Positions 10,219 to 19,931 of a stretch of 64,000 nucleotides of DNA are shown one piece after another. The notes beneath the pieces were generated by a model, which was not told the DNA's origin, searched no databases, and was given only the letters and a program-made list of their open reading frames with translations. This DNA comes from Platerodrilus igneus (taxonomy: Eukaryota > Arthropoda > Insecta > Coleoptera > Lycidae). The DNA is taken from positions 1,227,001-1,291,000 of the forward strand of contig JARFIW010001187.1 of NCBI GenBank assembly GCA_036346225.1, read 5' to 3'. Each line of letters opens with the position of its first letter. Within the stretch, counting starts at the first letter, position 1. The translations under genes and the position numbers were made by a program.

Positions 10219-11130
10219 CTACTTCCTGAAAATTCTCCTTAAATTTCCTGTGATTAAGTCGTCTCGTACCTGGTCTTGTCTGTGGTCACTCCAGTAGTGC
10301 TTTAAAAATCTGTCTTCAAAGTCCGTGTAGGTGTCTATGTCCTGTCCTACTAAATTGTACCATGCTTCCGCGTTGTCTTTCAATAAAGCCTTTATCGTAT
10401 TCAGTTTAGTCTGTTCGTCAAATAAATTTCCCACTAGATTTCTTACACTATTAATAAAAATTTGTGGATTTACCCTGTTATCGCCATAAAACTTCATGTG
10501 TTGGTCCAATGATCCTCCACCTGTATAAAATCTGGGACCATCCCCCGTTAAATTCGACATGTTGTATTTGATACTACTAACTTCGCGTTCTACCCTGGCT
10601 AACTGATCCCTACATGAGTCCGTTACTTCAGTCATTTTTACATTTATTTCTTCTTCACAAAAAATGCGTACTTCGGACCCTAAATGTCCCATTTCCTGTC
10701 GAAGACCTGTAATATCACGCTCATTTTTTTTAACCCTATTTTCAACCTCCCCCATTTTCACGGTAAGACTATTTTTAAATTCTGTAAATTCTTTAGTCGA
10801 CTGCTCAATTTTCCCGCTTATCTGCTCTAATTTTTGGTTGGACTCCTCCCTAGCTCTATTAGATTCATCGCTTAGCAGTTCTAATTTTCTGTTGGACTCC
10901 TCCCTAGCTCTATTAGCTTCATCGCTTAGCTGTTCTAATTTTCTATTGGATTCTTCGTTCATCCTCTCTAGCATTCTCATTATCATCTCGTTTCCTTGAT
11001 CCCCTGATTCCGTCCTCGACTGATCTCTACTGCCTCCAGCTTCTTCCATTTTAGAATTTTTCTCACACAATGCACTATCGTCACTTCCAATTTCCACTCC
11101 TTGACTCCTCAACCACTCCTTTCTCTGCAT
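10219..11130 (-). CDS. Gypsy Gag, main open part (303 codons)
   Basis: The longest open frame of the window. Residues about 50-115 form a coiled coil built from three 18-residue repeats beginning EESN(R/Q)KLE. Residues about 205-300 match the retrotransposon gag capsid core: FYGDNRVNPQIFINSVRN, NTIKALLKDNAEAWYNLV and FEDRFLKHYW. The ATG at 11128-11130 lies about 120 bases inside the primer site; a second ATG at codon 28 (KMEEAGG) is possible. The frame ends early at a frameshift near 10235, so the product lacks the basic C-terminal region. Gag would assemble the particle that packages element RNA. This copy could still make a truncated Gag; whether it is expressed is unknown. Confidence 0.82.
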   Translation of the reverse strand: MQRKEWLRSQGVEIGSDDSALCEKNSKMEEAGGSRDQSRTESGDQGNEMIMRMLERMNEESNRKLEQLSDEANRAREESNRKLELLSDESNRAREESNQKLEQISGKIEQSTKEFTEFKNSLTVKMGEVENRVKKNERDITGLRQEMGHLGSEVRIFCEEEINVKMTEVTDSCRDQLARVEREVSSIKYNMSNLTGDGPRFYTGGGSLDQHMKFYGDNRVNPQIFINSVRNLVGNLFDEQTKLNTIKALLKDNAEAWYNLVGQDIDTYTDFEDRFLKHYWSDHRQDQVRDDLITGNLRRIFRK

Positions 11131-11248
11131 ACGTTCTAATCACTCTCACACACTCTAAAATACTCTTAAATTTATACACACACACAGAAACTCTCTCTCT
11201 CAGATCGCCAGTTTCCTGGAATAAAATCACAAAAATTTTATTTGGAAC

Positions 11249-11270
11249 TCGAGCCCCACGTTGGGCGCCA
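11249..11270 (-). promoter_or_regulatory. Primer binding site, tRNA-Lys(CUU)
   Basis: On the minus strand the site starts TGGCGCCCAACGTGGGGC, four bases after the LTR end. All 22 bases are complementary to the T-arm, acceptor 3' side and CCA of insect tRNA-Lys with anticodon CUU (recalled 3' end ...GAGCCCCACGTTGGGCGCCA). This tRNA would prime minus-strand DNA synthesis. Confidence 0.88.
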
Positions 11271-11274
11271 AGAA

Positions 11275-13368
11275 TGCTGTAAAAACCACCAAAAAGCTAT
11301 TAATTTAACTGGTCCGTTGACTTTCTTCTGTTACTCGCCTCTTTACTCTTTTCCGCCTCGGCTGCTCACCTAGTTAAACCTTCATCCTCATTCATAAAAA
11401 AAACAAACACATTCCTACCACAAACATCAACGTTAACTCTATTTACATCAATATTCACAATACATTAAAATTTCAAAATTAAAATTCAGCATAAATTTTA
11501 ATATCAGAAAATTTCAAGATTAAATTTATTATCATTTTAATGTGCATCCAGAATTAAAGTCCTTGTAGGATGCCTACTAATTAATGTAACAATATATGCA
11601 GACCTGAGTCTGAGTACAAAGGGAGCATCTACCACCCCTTTACGTTAATTAACCAGGTTCGTCTAATTGAGCTCAAAGACATACCCAAATTTTCATCATA
11701 ATCCAGAACATAAATACTAAATACCCCTTTCTACTTAAACAAGAAAATCTCACCTTAAAATTAAAAATTTGCTGTTAGTACAATTTCACTACTGTCTATT
11801 TTAAATAAACAAATTATAAAGTTATTCAACACACACCAAAACATCAAAGTTCGAACAAAATAGTATAATTTACCTGAAGGTTACTGCACTCGTAGCTTCA
11901 ATGTACATCGTCCCTTTGTTAATCACACCATTCCAACTGGGTTATATTTACGGCTTCTGATGCTCAACGCTTTTAAACATTTTCTCTACACCATTATTCA
12001 TCTAAAGTTGTTTCAGTGCTTTTCCGGAACTCATCTGTGTATATCAGAAGCTTGTTTTGTGGATCCATACACATTTACGAACCATTTAATTATTAACACC
12101 CCCGAAAAATAGCAAAGAAATTCATACTTCTTTCACAAATATACGCCAAAACTGCCTACTTTTGTGTATTCATTTGTCGTTGCAGATTTGACTAATTGGT
12201 ACAGTGATACTAAACTTTATTACCTTGTATCTTCTTTTCTAAGTGCACTAAATTACATTCATTGTAGCACGTAAGAAACAAACTGTTTTAAATCACCAAA
12301 ATATACGAGCAAACTGTTTAAATTATTCTATCAAAATCGGAAAACTAAAAAGCACTGTTTAACGCATTGAATCAATTCGAAAATCTAAGAAAGCGAAATT
12401 CATATTAACCCGGGTATATATAGAGGTTAGCCCGTCTGTCGGTCTTGTCCCCAAAACGGACAATTTCCAGAATTTCGTGTACTATGTTCCCATCTCGCCC
12501 GCCTGTGAGTCGGTTCTTATTAAATTTTGCACTCGCACCAGTTAAATCTCAGAAATTTCGACACGGCTCGCAACGTCTGGAAATAACTAATTAATTTTTA
12601 TACAGAAATGTTATTTTTCCTTCTCAAGTTTGCCTTTTATTTTCAACCAATCGCAACCCAGTGACGTTGCTCCACTCACGCCTTTTACTATATATGTCTC
12701 TGTCTTGCGCATATTATCTGTCTCTATCTACCCTGTTCCGAGTGGTACAAATTGATATTCTTTATTATCGATTATTTCAGTCCATGTGGACTGTGAAATA
12801 ACCGACCTTATTAGCATTTCCCGTAACTATTAAGCTACGGTTTCTCCAGCATTCTCTGTAACCATTTGTTATCTGCAAATTTTACGCAGAACGTGTCTTT
12901 TTAAAAATACGCAGGTGTTCAAACATAATACTTCTACGATTTGAATATTATTGGGTTTTTACAAGCTTTTATAAATACTATATGTTACTAATGGTTCAAT
13001 TAACTTCAATTAAAATAATACCCTTTAATTTTTAGTGACTCCTAATCAAATATTAATTATTGTCTGTACATTTTGTTTAATACCGGTTACTTAAAATTGA
13101 GTTAATTAATATAAATTTTGCACGTAATTTCCATTTGTTTCTTTACTCGGAATGATTTAAATTACACGTAGAGCATTTTAATACTGCTTCCTTTTTTATA
13201 GCAAGCGTCTTGTAAATGATTTAAATCTCTTATTTTTAATGAAACGACTGACTTTTTATGCTTCACGGTTTTAATAAAGCGTACCTTTTCCCAAAGCTTC
13301 TACACGGTGATTAAAATTATTTGATGTGATTATTTAATTTTCTACCCTGGTCTAAATATGAGTATTTT
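11275..13368 (-). repeat. 5' LTR of the gypsy element
   Basis: A 2094-bp direct repeat of 5777-7868, next to the primer binding site. It is the promoter-bearing LTR in element sense: a TATATATA box lies at 12415-12422 (minus-strand reading CTCTATATATACCCGGG). Single-base differences from the 3' LTR include T/C in the TTAGYCCG word and A/G in TTTTTAGTRAC. Confidence 0.92.
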
Positions 13369-13395
13369 ATATATAGTTTAAATGTTCCTTGTGTA

Positions 13396-13398
<3 letters not shown>

Positions 13399-13434
<36 letters not shown>
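13399..13434. repeat. (TA)n microsatellite
   Basis: About 18 TA units between the gypsy element and the palindrome that starts at 13441. Confidence 0.95.
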
Positions 13435-13437
<3 letters not shown>

Positions 13438-13869
13438 GGTCTTTTTTCAATATCGCATGATTCATTAAAAATTTTTGTAACACCATGATTTAGATGATGC
13501 TGAACATTTAACTTTTGTAGGGAAATAGTATAAACTTGTAGTTAATGGAAACATAACACTAGTTATGAAAATAATATACAGGGTGTTCATTGCATCGTTC
13601 TCCGTTTATTAAACAATTAATGCCATTAAGTCGCTTATTTCAAATGGAACACTCTGTATATTTTCAAGTAGTAAAATGCAGAATTAAATTCTCTATTCAA
13701 CAATATAAGGTTACCCTGTATTCATATTCAACCGTTTCCGAGTTATTAGCGAATAATTAAAAATGTTGGTACATAATTCTAAAGTTGGGTATAATTTACT
13801 TTGATCACAGGCGGCGGTGCGTTGCCTACCAAATAATATTAACTATTTGACTTCGTTGCAACAGCAACC

Positions 13870-14437
13870 ATGTTTAAGATTTGTTTTTGTTGTTTATCAG
13901 TTTTGTATCTGTGTTGTTGTGAGGTGAACATTTGTAAAATGAAAACCTACGGTCTTAACGAAAGGATTGATATGATGTTGGTAGTTGGCGAAGCTGAAGA
14001 AAATTGTCTATTAGCTACAAGAATTTACGCTCAAAAATTTCCTAATCGAATTCATCCATGCAGCTGCGTTTGAAAGATTATTGCAACGCTCTAGAAGTAC
14101 TGGTAATGTTGAATATTAAAAAACTCAACAAGTAAAGCATGTTACTAATAGTGAAGGAAATCAATTATTGGTATTGGAATTTGTAGTAGAAAATCGTAAT
14201 ACTAGTTTGCGTAAAACCAGTCAAACAATCGGATTGTGTAAACCTAGTGTTTCAAAAATACTAAAAGCCAACAAATTTCACCCATATAAAATTTAGCTTC
14301 ACCCAGAGCTTAAGAATGGGGATTTTCAAAGCAGAATAAATTTTGGATTATGGGTAATGGATCAAATCGGAGAAGATGATAATTTTTTGAATTTTGTTTT
14401 GTTCAGTGATAAAGCAACATTCCATAACAATGATTTT
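13870..14437 (+). pseudogene. N-terminal half of a mariner-superfamily transposase
   Basis: Starting at about 13939 (MKTYGLNERIDMMLVV) the plus strand reads a helix-turn-helix DNA-binding region, RIYAQKFPNRIHP, then after a frameshift VLEFVVENRNTSLRKTSQ and KHPYKI-like text. It ends at NFVLFSDKATFHNND (about 14385-14436), where the first catalytic Asp lies and the following Glu has become Lys. It stops at the palindrome junction. Family: IS630-Tc1-mariner DDE transposases of the type common in insects. It is broken by frameshifts and lacks the catalytic C-terminal half. Confidence 0.75.
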
Positions 14438-14438
14438 T

Positions 14439-14666
14439 TTGAGTTTTTTCACATTCAACATTACCAGTACTTCTAAAGCGTTGCAATAATCTTTCAAACA
14501 CAGCTCTATTAGGATGCATTCGATTAGGAAATTTTTGAGCGTAAATTCTTGTAGCTAATAGACAATTTTCTTTAGCTTCGCCAACTACCAACATCATATC
14601 AATCCTTGCGTTAAGACTATAGGTTTTCATTTTACAAATGTTCACCTCACAACAACACAGATACAA
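14439..14666 (-). pseudogene. Inverted copy of the same transposase N-terminus
   Basis: The minus strand repeats MKTYSLNARIDMMLVVGEAK and continues in frame through RAVFERLLQRFRSTGNVEC, the part that is frameshifted in the plus-strand copy. It is cut off at the palindrome centre about 75 codons in. Together the two arms show the original HTH region of the element. Confidence 0.75.
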
Positions 14667-15127
14667 AACTTATAAACAACAAAAACAAAACTTAAACATT
14701 GTTGCTGTTGCAACGAAGTCAAATAGTTAATATTATTTGGTAGGCAACGCGTCGCCGCCTGTGATCAAAGTAAATTATACCCAACTTTAAAATTATGTAC
14801 TAACATTTTTAATTATTCGCTAATAACTCGGAAACGGTTGAATATGAATATAGGGTAATCTTATATTGTTGAATAGAGAATTTAATTCTGCATTTTACTA
14901 CTTGAAAATATACAGGGTGTTCCATTTGAAATAAGCGACTTAATGGCATTAATTGTTTAATTACGGAGAACTATGCAATGAACACCCTGTATATTATTTT
15001 CATAACTAGTGTTATGTTTCCATTAACTACAAGTTTATACTATTCCCCTACAAAAGTTAAATGTTCAGCATCATCTAAATCATGGTGTTACAAAAATTTT
15101 TAATGAATCATGCGATTTTGAAAAAAG

Positions 15128-15502
15128 TTGAATATCTCAACAACTATGAGATTTAGGTATAGGTAATTCTGATAAAAGTTACCTTAGTTTGATACGAGAA
15201 ATCAGAATTTGTAATAAAATACTGGGTGTTCCATTTAAAAAAACATAACTTTGGTATATAACTTTTTTATTGAACACCCTGTATAACACTCATTAATTTT
15301 ACGTTGTAGCCATTTTGAATATACATAACATTTATTTGAAAGTTTTTTCGCTAAACGTTACCATTAAGCAGTAATCGAGCGTTTCGTATGCGTTGGGACA
15401 CCCTGTGTATATGTATCTGTAAATGCACACAGTGTATTTATCTATACAAATCGAACTGATATTTGCGTAGCCAATACAAAACAATTACTTGATTGTCTTA
15501 TA
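15128..15502. repeat. Transposon-end debris including a 60-bp ACACCCTGT unit
   Basis: A short unit at about 15225-15284 (TGGGTGTTCCATTTAAAA to GAACACCCTGT) matches the repeat at 3733-3793. Another GGGACACCCTGTG end lies near 15397. The remainder has no recognisable content. Confidence 0.5.
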
Positions 15503-15595
15503 ACAGGAAAAACATCCATTGGCAAGGTTTCAACCTTCATTGGGTCTCGTCAGAAGGGTGTAGTTTTTAACTCTAACAAAACCTCAGGGAACCTT
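15503..15595 (-). ncRNA. Hammerhead-ribozyme-like motif (probably degenerate)
   Basis: On the minus strand: AAGGT at 15591-15595, a hairpin-forming segment, CTGACGA at 15547-15553, GACC-loop-GGTT (stem II), GAAAC at 15527-15531, and CCTT pairing back to AAGG (stem III). The two invariant boxes (CUGANGA and GAAA), stem II and stem III are present. The outer part of stem I can form (TTTT/AAAA plus neighbours), but the pairs next to the core (CCC against CCCTT) do not. It is either a decayed copy or a chance likeness. Hammerheads of this kind occur in Penelope-like elements and other retroelements. Confidence 0.35.
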
Positions 15596-16540
15596 AATGT
15601 ATGTGTTTGAAGAAACCCCAGCACGCTCGATGTGTTTAATTTATGATAACTAACGAAAATTGTATAACACTTTTGTTTTTAATGATATGGATACGCATTC
15701 TAGACCACGTTAAAGATAGTGTATAAAGTGTGTTTTTAGTGTGAAAGATTTGTATATTTAAACCTATAAAAGTATAGTTTAGTTTTAGCTGCAATGAAAC
15801 ACCAAACAGTTATTTTCAAAACATAATATGTTAGCTAGCTGTTGGATGTGAGATTAGCATTTCTTTACTTAACTTTTGTTCTTAGTATTTGAAGGATTAG
15901 TTTGAAGATGGAATTTTAAAATTTGGTTAATAGTTGTGATGCCAATTTGACGCCCCTTATGAAAACAACTGAACAGAGAGCATCGAAAAATGACCAATCG
16001 GAATACAGAAAATGCACGAAAAACGTGCGCACTAATAACAAACAGGCGTGGTTTTCATAATTCAATACATCGTGTGTTATAACAAACGCGTACAACTAAA
16101 AAAATGATTCGAAATTTATAGCCCATACAATTTTTTCGTCGCTCTTGTGAGGATCACCATCTTAGTATTTTATGTTTATCTTGTATTGAATTCTTCAATT
16201 AACGCTGACTTTATGGTAAATTTAAATATGACCACCCTCTGGCAAGAAGTTTATAAAAACAAAAGTCGAATAAGAGGATAGTGGATTGATTATCTTAGGG
16301 TCGAGATTTTACGGCTTGTACATGCTAAATATTCAAACGGTACAAAAATGGTAAAGAGCGAACGATAACCTCAGTTACCAGAGCATGCTACGAAGCGTGA
16401 GGAGTACAGGTAGATGTCATTATTTCTTCGTTGGAGAGATGCTATTGGATCTGAATATAACATGCTGATATGAAAACAAGGGTTGTGGTCGTAAGTAGGA
16501 TTGAAAAAAAAGAATGTGTCATTTAAAAAGATCGCAATTA
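15596..16540. other. Non-coding stretch, no gene seen
   Basis: No reading frame or shared repeat recognised. It may contain the eroded N-terminal half of the pogo-like fragment that follows. Confidence 0.4.
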
Positions 16541-16559
16541 CATCCTAGCGGAAATGCTT

Positions 16560-16760
16560 TCTTTGGGCATATGAACTGCTCTAAGAAGATCAATGTTATT
16601 GTTCAAGCAAAGATTCAATGTGCATTTATTATTTAAGCTCTTTTAGATACAACCGACTTTTCTAAATATCAACCCTTCAACTTGATTGCGATTGATGAAA
16701 CTGCAGTGTCTACATACAAGAATTTCACACCCCAATAGATAAATGGGTCTCTTGCTAATC
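16560..16760 (+). pseudogene. Possible fragment of a pogo/Jerky-type DDE transposase
   Basis: The plus strand reads LLDTTDFSKYQPFNLIAIDE and then TAVSTYKNF (about 16630-16730). This resembles the segment around the first catalytic Asp of pogo/Tigger/Jerky DDE_1 transposases (usually Y-N-x-D-E-T-G-x-T-T-V). Stops follow directly and no second catalytic block was found. This is a weak, motif-only assignment. Confidence 0.35.
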
Positions 16761-16784
16761 GGCATTCCCTGCGCTAGGTACGGA

Positions 16785-16885
16785 AGTACTGCGTTACTTT
16801 TATTTTGACAATTCATCTGACTAAAGTACGCCCTTCATACGTTACTAGTATTTTGACAATTCATTTGACTAAAGTACGACCTTAT
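16785..16885. repeat. Two-copy tandem repeat, 48-bp unit
   Basis: A unit containing ATTTTGACAATTCATYTGAC and TAAAGTACG(C/A)CCTT occurs twice in direct succession, with about 90% identity. Confidence 0.8.
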
Positions 16886-18104
16886 GTGTCATATGGAGCT
16901 AAAATTATTTATAAAATTTGGTCTCTTATATTTGTGAAATACGATAGTATTTAAAAGCAGTGTTAAAAAGCTTAAAGTTGTCCTTCTCTACTCAAATAAA
17001 TACCTTGTACACTTTTATAAATATTAAATAAAATTCCTTACGTTATAAATATATGAGTCATTTACTGCTAACATTTATACTTTCCGAGAATAATTTATTA
17101 TGGAGAGAATATTCCAAACAGGTAATTTAGATAAGGGGGTAATTAGTTTTAAAGAGAATTACTACAAGGTTTATAAACAGAAACGTTAAGACTACTCAGA
17201 AAAATAATTATATGTATATGCCTAAGCGTTTTTAAGCACATTCGGTAATTTAGTTGATTACATTTTATTTAGGTTGTCAAATCATCGAAAATCATAGCTA
17301 TTACGATTTAGTTAAAATGCATGGGCTTCAAGCATGTAAATAACTGTTTAATACCTAAGTTGTATTACAGGTTATGGATTGTGCTATAAGAAACGTGATT
17401 AGGAGAAATACGCTTTAATTAGAAATGTAAACAGGGTAGTATTCTACAAGTACTACAAAGTTTGGATTGGATAACGTCTTTGTTCCGAAATCTATTATTT
17501 TCCTCTAAAATTGAACTAGTGTAAAAATTTAAGTGTCCAAAAACTAAACTCATATTTTACCATATGGCTTATGCAGGGTTATATATGGAACCTGCCCCTT
17601 TAAAGTCGCCAAGCGGCAAAAAACAAAAAAATCTCTGTCATTGCTCATTTTTACGCAATAACTGACAAAATAAACTTAAAAAGGTACAAAAACAATTCTG
17701 ATATGAGCTTGTTCAGTTAGCCAACACTTGTTGGTCAAAATGACCACCGCCAGTAAGATACATAAGCTTCATAATCAAGAATTCGAACTCAAGTATGTTG
17801 GTAAGTCTTTAATAGTACGATAAAGTTGCTCAAATCCGTGAGAAACAAAATTTAAAATCTTCATTGATTAATACCACGCTTACGCGATTGTTCTAACGAT
17901 TTTCTTAAATACAAGCAAGCCAACGTTTCATCCAGTTTGCTAAAAGACACTTTTGGCTAGTTCATTAACAGAAATTCTACTACGTATCTGCTGCTTTACG
18001 CCAAGACCACTTTTGCTCAATTAAGCGCGGAAGTCTGCATATTCAATACTAATTACAACATGTTTTAACGAAAATTTACAAATTGATCTTCATTGTATTT
18101 TAGA
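16886..18104. other. Non-coding stretch, no gene seen
   Basis: Nothing recognised. The part from about 17700 may be the leader of the gypsy relic that begins near 18105. Confidence 0.4.
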
Positions 18105-18800
18105 ATCATGACTGTGGCCATAAAACTTCCGACATTCTCTAAAAACAATAATGAATTATTGTGGTTTCAGTTTATGTGATAATCCATCCTGGAACATCAT
18201 GAAGATGCTGAGTAAAATATTGTCATGGACTCATTCGTGATAAAATATTTCTGAATCGCTAGTAAAAAAATAATAAAATTTTGCCAATCCCACCATAATA
18301 TGGCATATGATTTAAATAAAAATGTGGATTATTTTGTTTTCCTTTCCTTTACGAAATAGTGATCTATTCGAACTCGCAAAATTACCATTTGGCCGCATAA
18401 TTCTCCTGCGACTAGCAAAAATTTATGGTACATCTTCTAGAACCAGAATTATGTGTTCTGCCACCAGCACAGATGTGTTTGAAGAACGCAAAATTCTGCA
18501 ACTGGTATTTAAACGCTTGCTAGAAACTGGCCCCGCTCTTAGTACAGATCAATGTCACTTTTATAAGAAATAATTATAATATTCGATATACGTTGTTAAT
18601 AAAGATGGTCCTCTTAGTCGATCCTGAAAGGTTTTAGACACTTCAACTTCTGAACGATAGAAGATGCTCGTAGAAACACTGCCATGGTCTTATGGTAAAG
18701 GCGTTTTATTAATCCAATCCATTCAGCTATAGTATTAGTTTTTTAACAGCTTTGTTAAGGAAATAAGAAATTTGAGTGTGGGAATTATACAAAACAGCAG
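18105..18800 (+). pseudogene. Decayed Ty3/gypsy gag start and reverse transcriptase
   Basis: At 18108 the plus strand reads MTVAIKLPTFSKNNNELLWF, like the start of insect gypsy Gag proteins (IKLPPFW..LWF). After a deletion, 18340-18573 reads DLFELAKLPFG (the RT LPFG block), then STDVFEERKILQLVFKRL and LSTDQCHFYKK, which match the RT segment after the YxDD block. YVVNKDGPLS (about 18590) matches the following V(S/N)KDG block. The YxDD residues are missing. It is unrelated to the young element at 5.8-13.4 kb, being on the other strand and far more decayed. Confidence 0.65.
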
Positions 18801-18802
18801 TC

Positions 18803-19110
18803 CCACAATAAGGCGTCGCCGTGGATCAATGTAGTAAGCGTAAGACTACGGATCCTAAGGTCCTGGGTTCGAATCCCGACACGGCCGACTGCTTGAAAAA
18901 TGGCAGGTGAGCATTTTTCACAAAAATTACGCCCTCGTTCGGATAAAAGGTTAAATGGAGGTCCCGTGTGTGAGTGTTGTCACGCACGTTAAAGATCCCT
19001 ACCTTGCCTGGAACGGCAAGGGTTCGGCAAGGTTCTAAATTTCCAGGCAACAAAAAACTGGCCAATGTAGTACCATCGGGTGGAGCATCGGAAATGTAAA
19101 ATGCACGGTC
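18803..19110 (+). mobile_element. tRNA-derived SINE (tRNA-Arg-like head) inside the gypsy relic
   Basis: The head (about 18805-18885) has a B box GGTTCGAATCC (18866-18876), an anticodon loop reading CTACGGA (ACG, arginine) and a 3' acceptor CACGGCC that nearly pairs with CGCCGTG upstream. The A-box region is poor. The tRNA-like part is followed by an unrelated body (to about 19110) containing ACGTTAAAGATCCCTACC and two copies of GGCAAGG. It is not a functional tRNA because the D arm does not fold and stems have mismatches. It splits gypsy RT (before) from RNase H (after), so it inserted later. The exact 3' end and target duplication were not resolved. Confidence 0.68.
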
Positions 19111-19740
19111 CTCACAATTAAAGATCGTATAGTCTCTATGCTTTTATTATCCTGTCCCATTTTGAATTTATCATCACCACTCAAATTGCCGCTTCACATT
19201 ATGGTATTTTGGAGACTAACTAAAGAAATTGACAATAAAGACGTATTATTTGTAATATCTCTCACTTTTCAGCACCCAGAAGTATTGTTTGTATACAGGC
19301 ATGGCGTTCATTTATGCAACGATTGCATTATACAGTCACCAGAGCTCATTACTCATTGGTCTGGGTTAACAATTCCATTTATCTTCAAGACATCTTGTCG
19401 TTGTGACGTAAAATTACAACATTTTGATTTCAATATTATTCATAGACCGGATGCCTTATCTGGAGTTTCTCCTGCTTTAGAATCAACAAAAGTAGTTTTG
19501 TCTGCAGAATCAGACCTTATCTACTTAAAACTCCAAAAAATTTTCCTTATTTGCAACAAACACTGTCGATACAGTATCTTCAAAGACTGATAATTTTGAT
19601 TTTATTGTAGATTTGCTCGAATATGCTTTTTTAAAATCTGGCGTTCAGTATCCTAAAATACTAACAAATGTTAAGAAAAATTTAAAGTATTTAATAAGTG
19701 GAAAATGCAAGTGCATGATTATGGTGCAACTCGAGCACCA
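19111..19740 (+). pseudogene. Decayed gypsy RNase H and connection region
   Basis: The 150-codon open frame 19138-19590 starts with LLSCPILNLSSPLKLPLHI, like the ...PVL.CPDF..PF.L.TDAS entry to RNase H. It then reads RCDVKLQHFDFNIIHRPDAL, the well-known end of the gypsy RNase H domain (LQ.FDF.I.HRPG...ADALSR) with a few codons deleted. DLIYLKLQK after it fits the connection to integrase. It continues the 18105-18800 relic on the same strand. Confidence 0.65.
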
Positions 19741-19931
19741 GAAAAACGTGCAAAATCAAAATAATGCCAATAAAATGTTAAAAATGGAATAAAGGTGAAG
19801 TCCAAAGCTATGGAAGCAATAACAGAAGAAAATAAAAATAAAAGAAATCAAAATAAGAAATAATAAAATGGCTGGAATGCAATAACTACTATATTGAAAG
19901 GTTTTTCTCTTGTCGTAATTGAGATACGTCA

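Larger units (their letters stand above)
5777..13368 (-). mobile_element. Ty3/gypsy LTR retrotransposon, internally deleted
   Basis: Two directly repeated LTRs (5777-7868 and 11275-13368) enclose a 3.4-kb interior read on the minus strand: primer binding site, gag, protease, the beginning of reverse transcriptase, then a purine-rich tract up to the 3' LTR. Most of RT and all of RNase H and integrase are missing, so the copy cannot move by itself and would need proteins supplied in trans. ATAT flanks both outer ends (5773-5776 and 13369-13372), consistent with a 4-bp target duplication inside an AT tract. By eye the LTRs differ at about 16 places in 2.09 kb, so insertion was fairly recent. LTRs make up over half of the element. 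Confidence 0.9.
13441..15127. mobile_element. 1.7-kb palindrome of two truncated mariner-type transposon copies
   Basis: The left arm (13441-14128) and right arm (14438-15127) are inverted copies, about 690 bp each and very similar, around a 309-bp unique centre. Each arm runs from the transposon's 5' end, through a nested 92-bp ACAGGGTGTTC...GAACACTCTGT unit, into the start of the transposase gene. The left copy continues further into the centre, to just past the first catalytic Asp. The 3' halves are missing. Outer ends are CTTTTTTCAA(T/A)ATCGCATG. Such head-out inverted duplications can arise from aberrant transposition or repair. The RNA or DNA strand would fold into a long hairpin. Confidence 0.88.

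Noticed and set aside
10664..10999. 111-codon plus-strand frame
   Set aside because: It is the antisense shadow of the repetitive coiled-coil part of Gag.
5777..13368. Endogenous retrovirus with env
   Set aside because: No envelope-like frame exists between pol and the 3' LTR; that space is a purine-rich tandem tract.
18805..18885. Functional tRNA-Arg(ACG) gene
   Set aside because: The D arm does not fold, stems carry mismatches and the sequence continues into a SINE body without a Pol III terminator.
18826..19065. 79-codon minus-strand open frame
   Set aside because: It lies wholly within the tRNA-derived SINE and has no independent coding signal.
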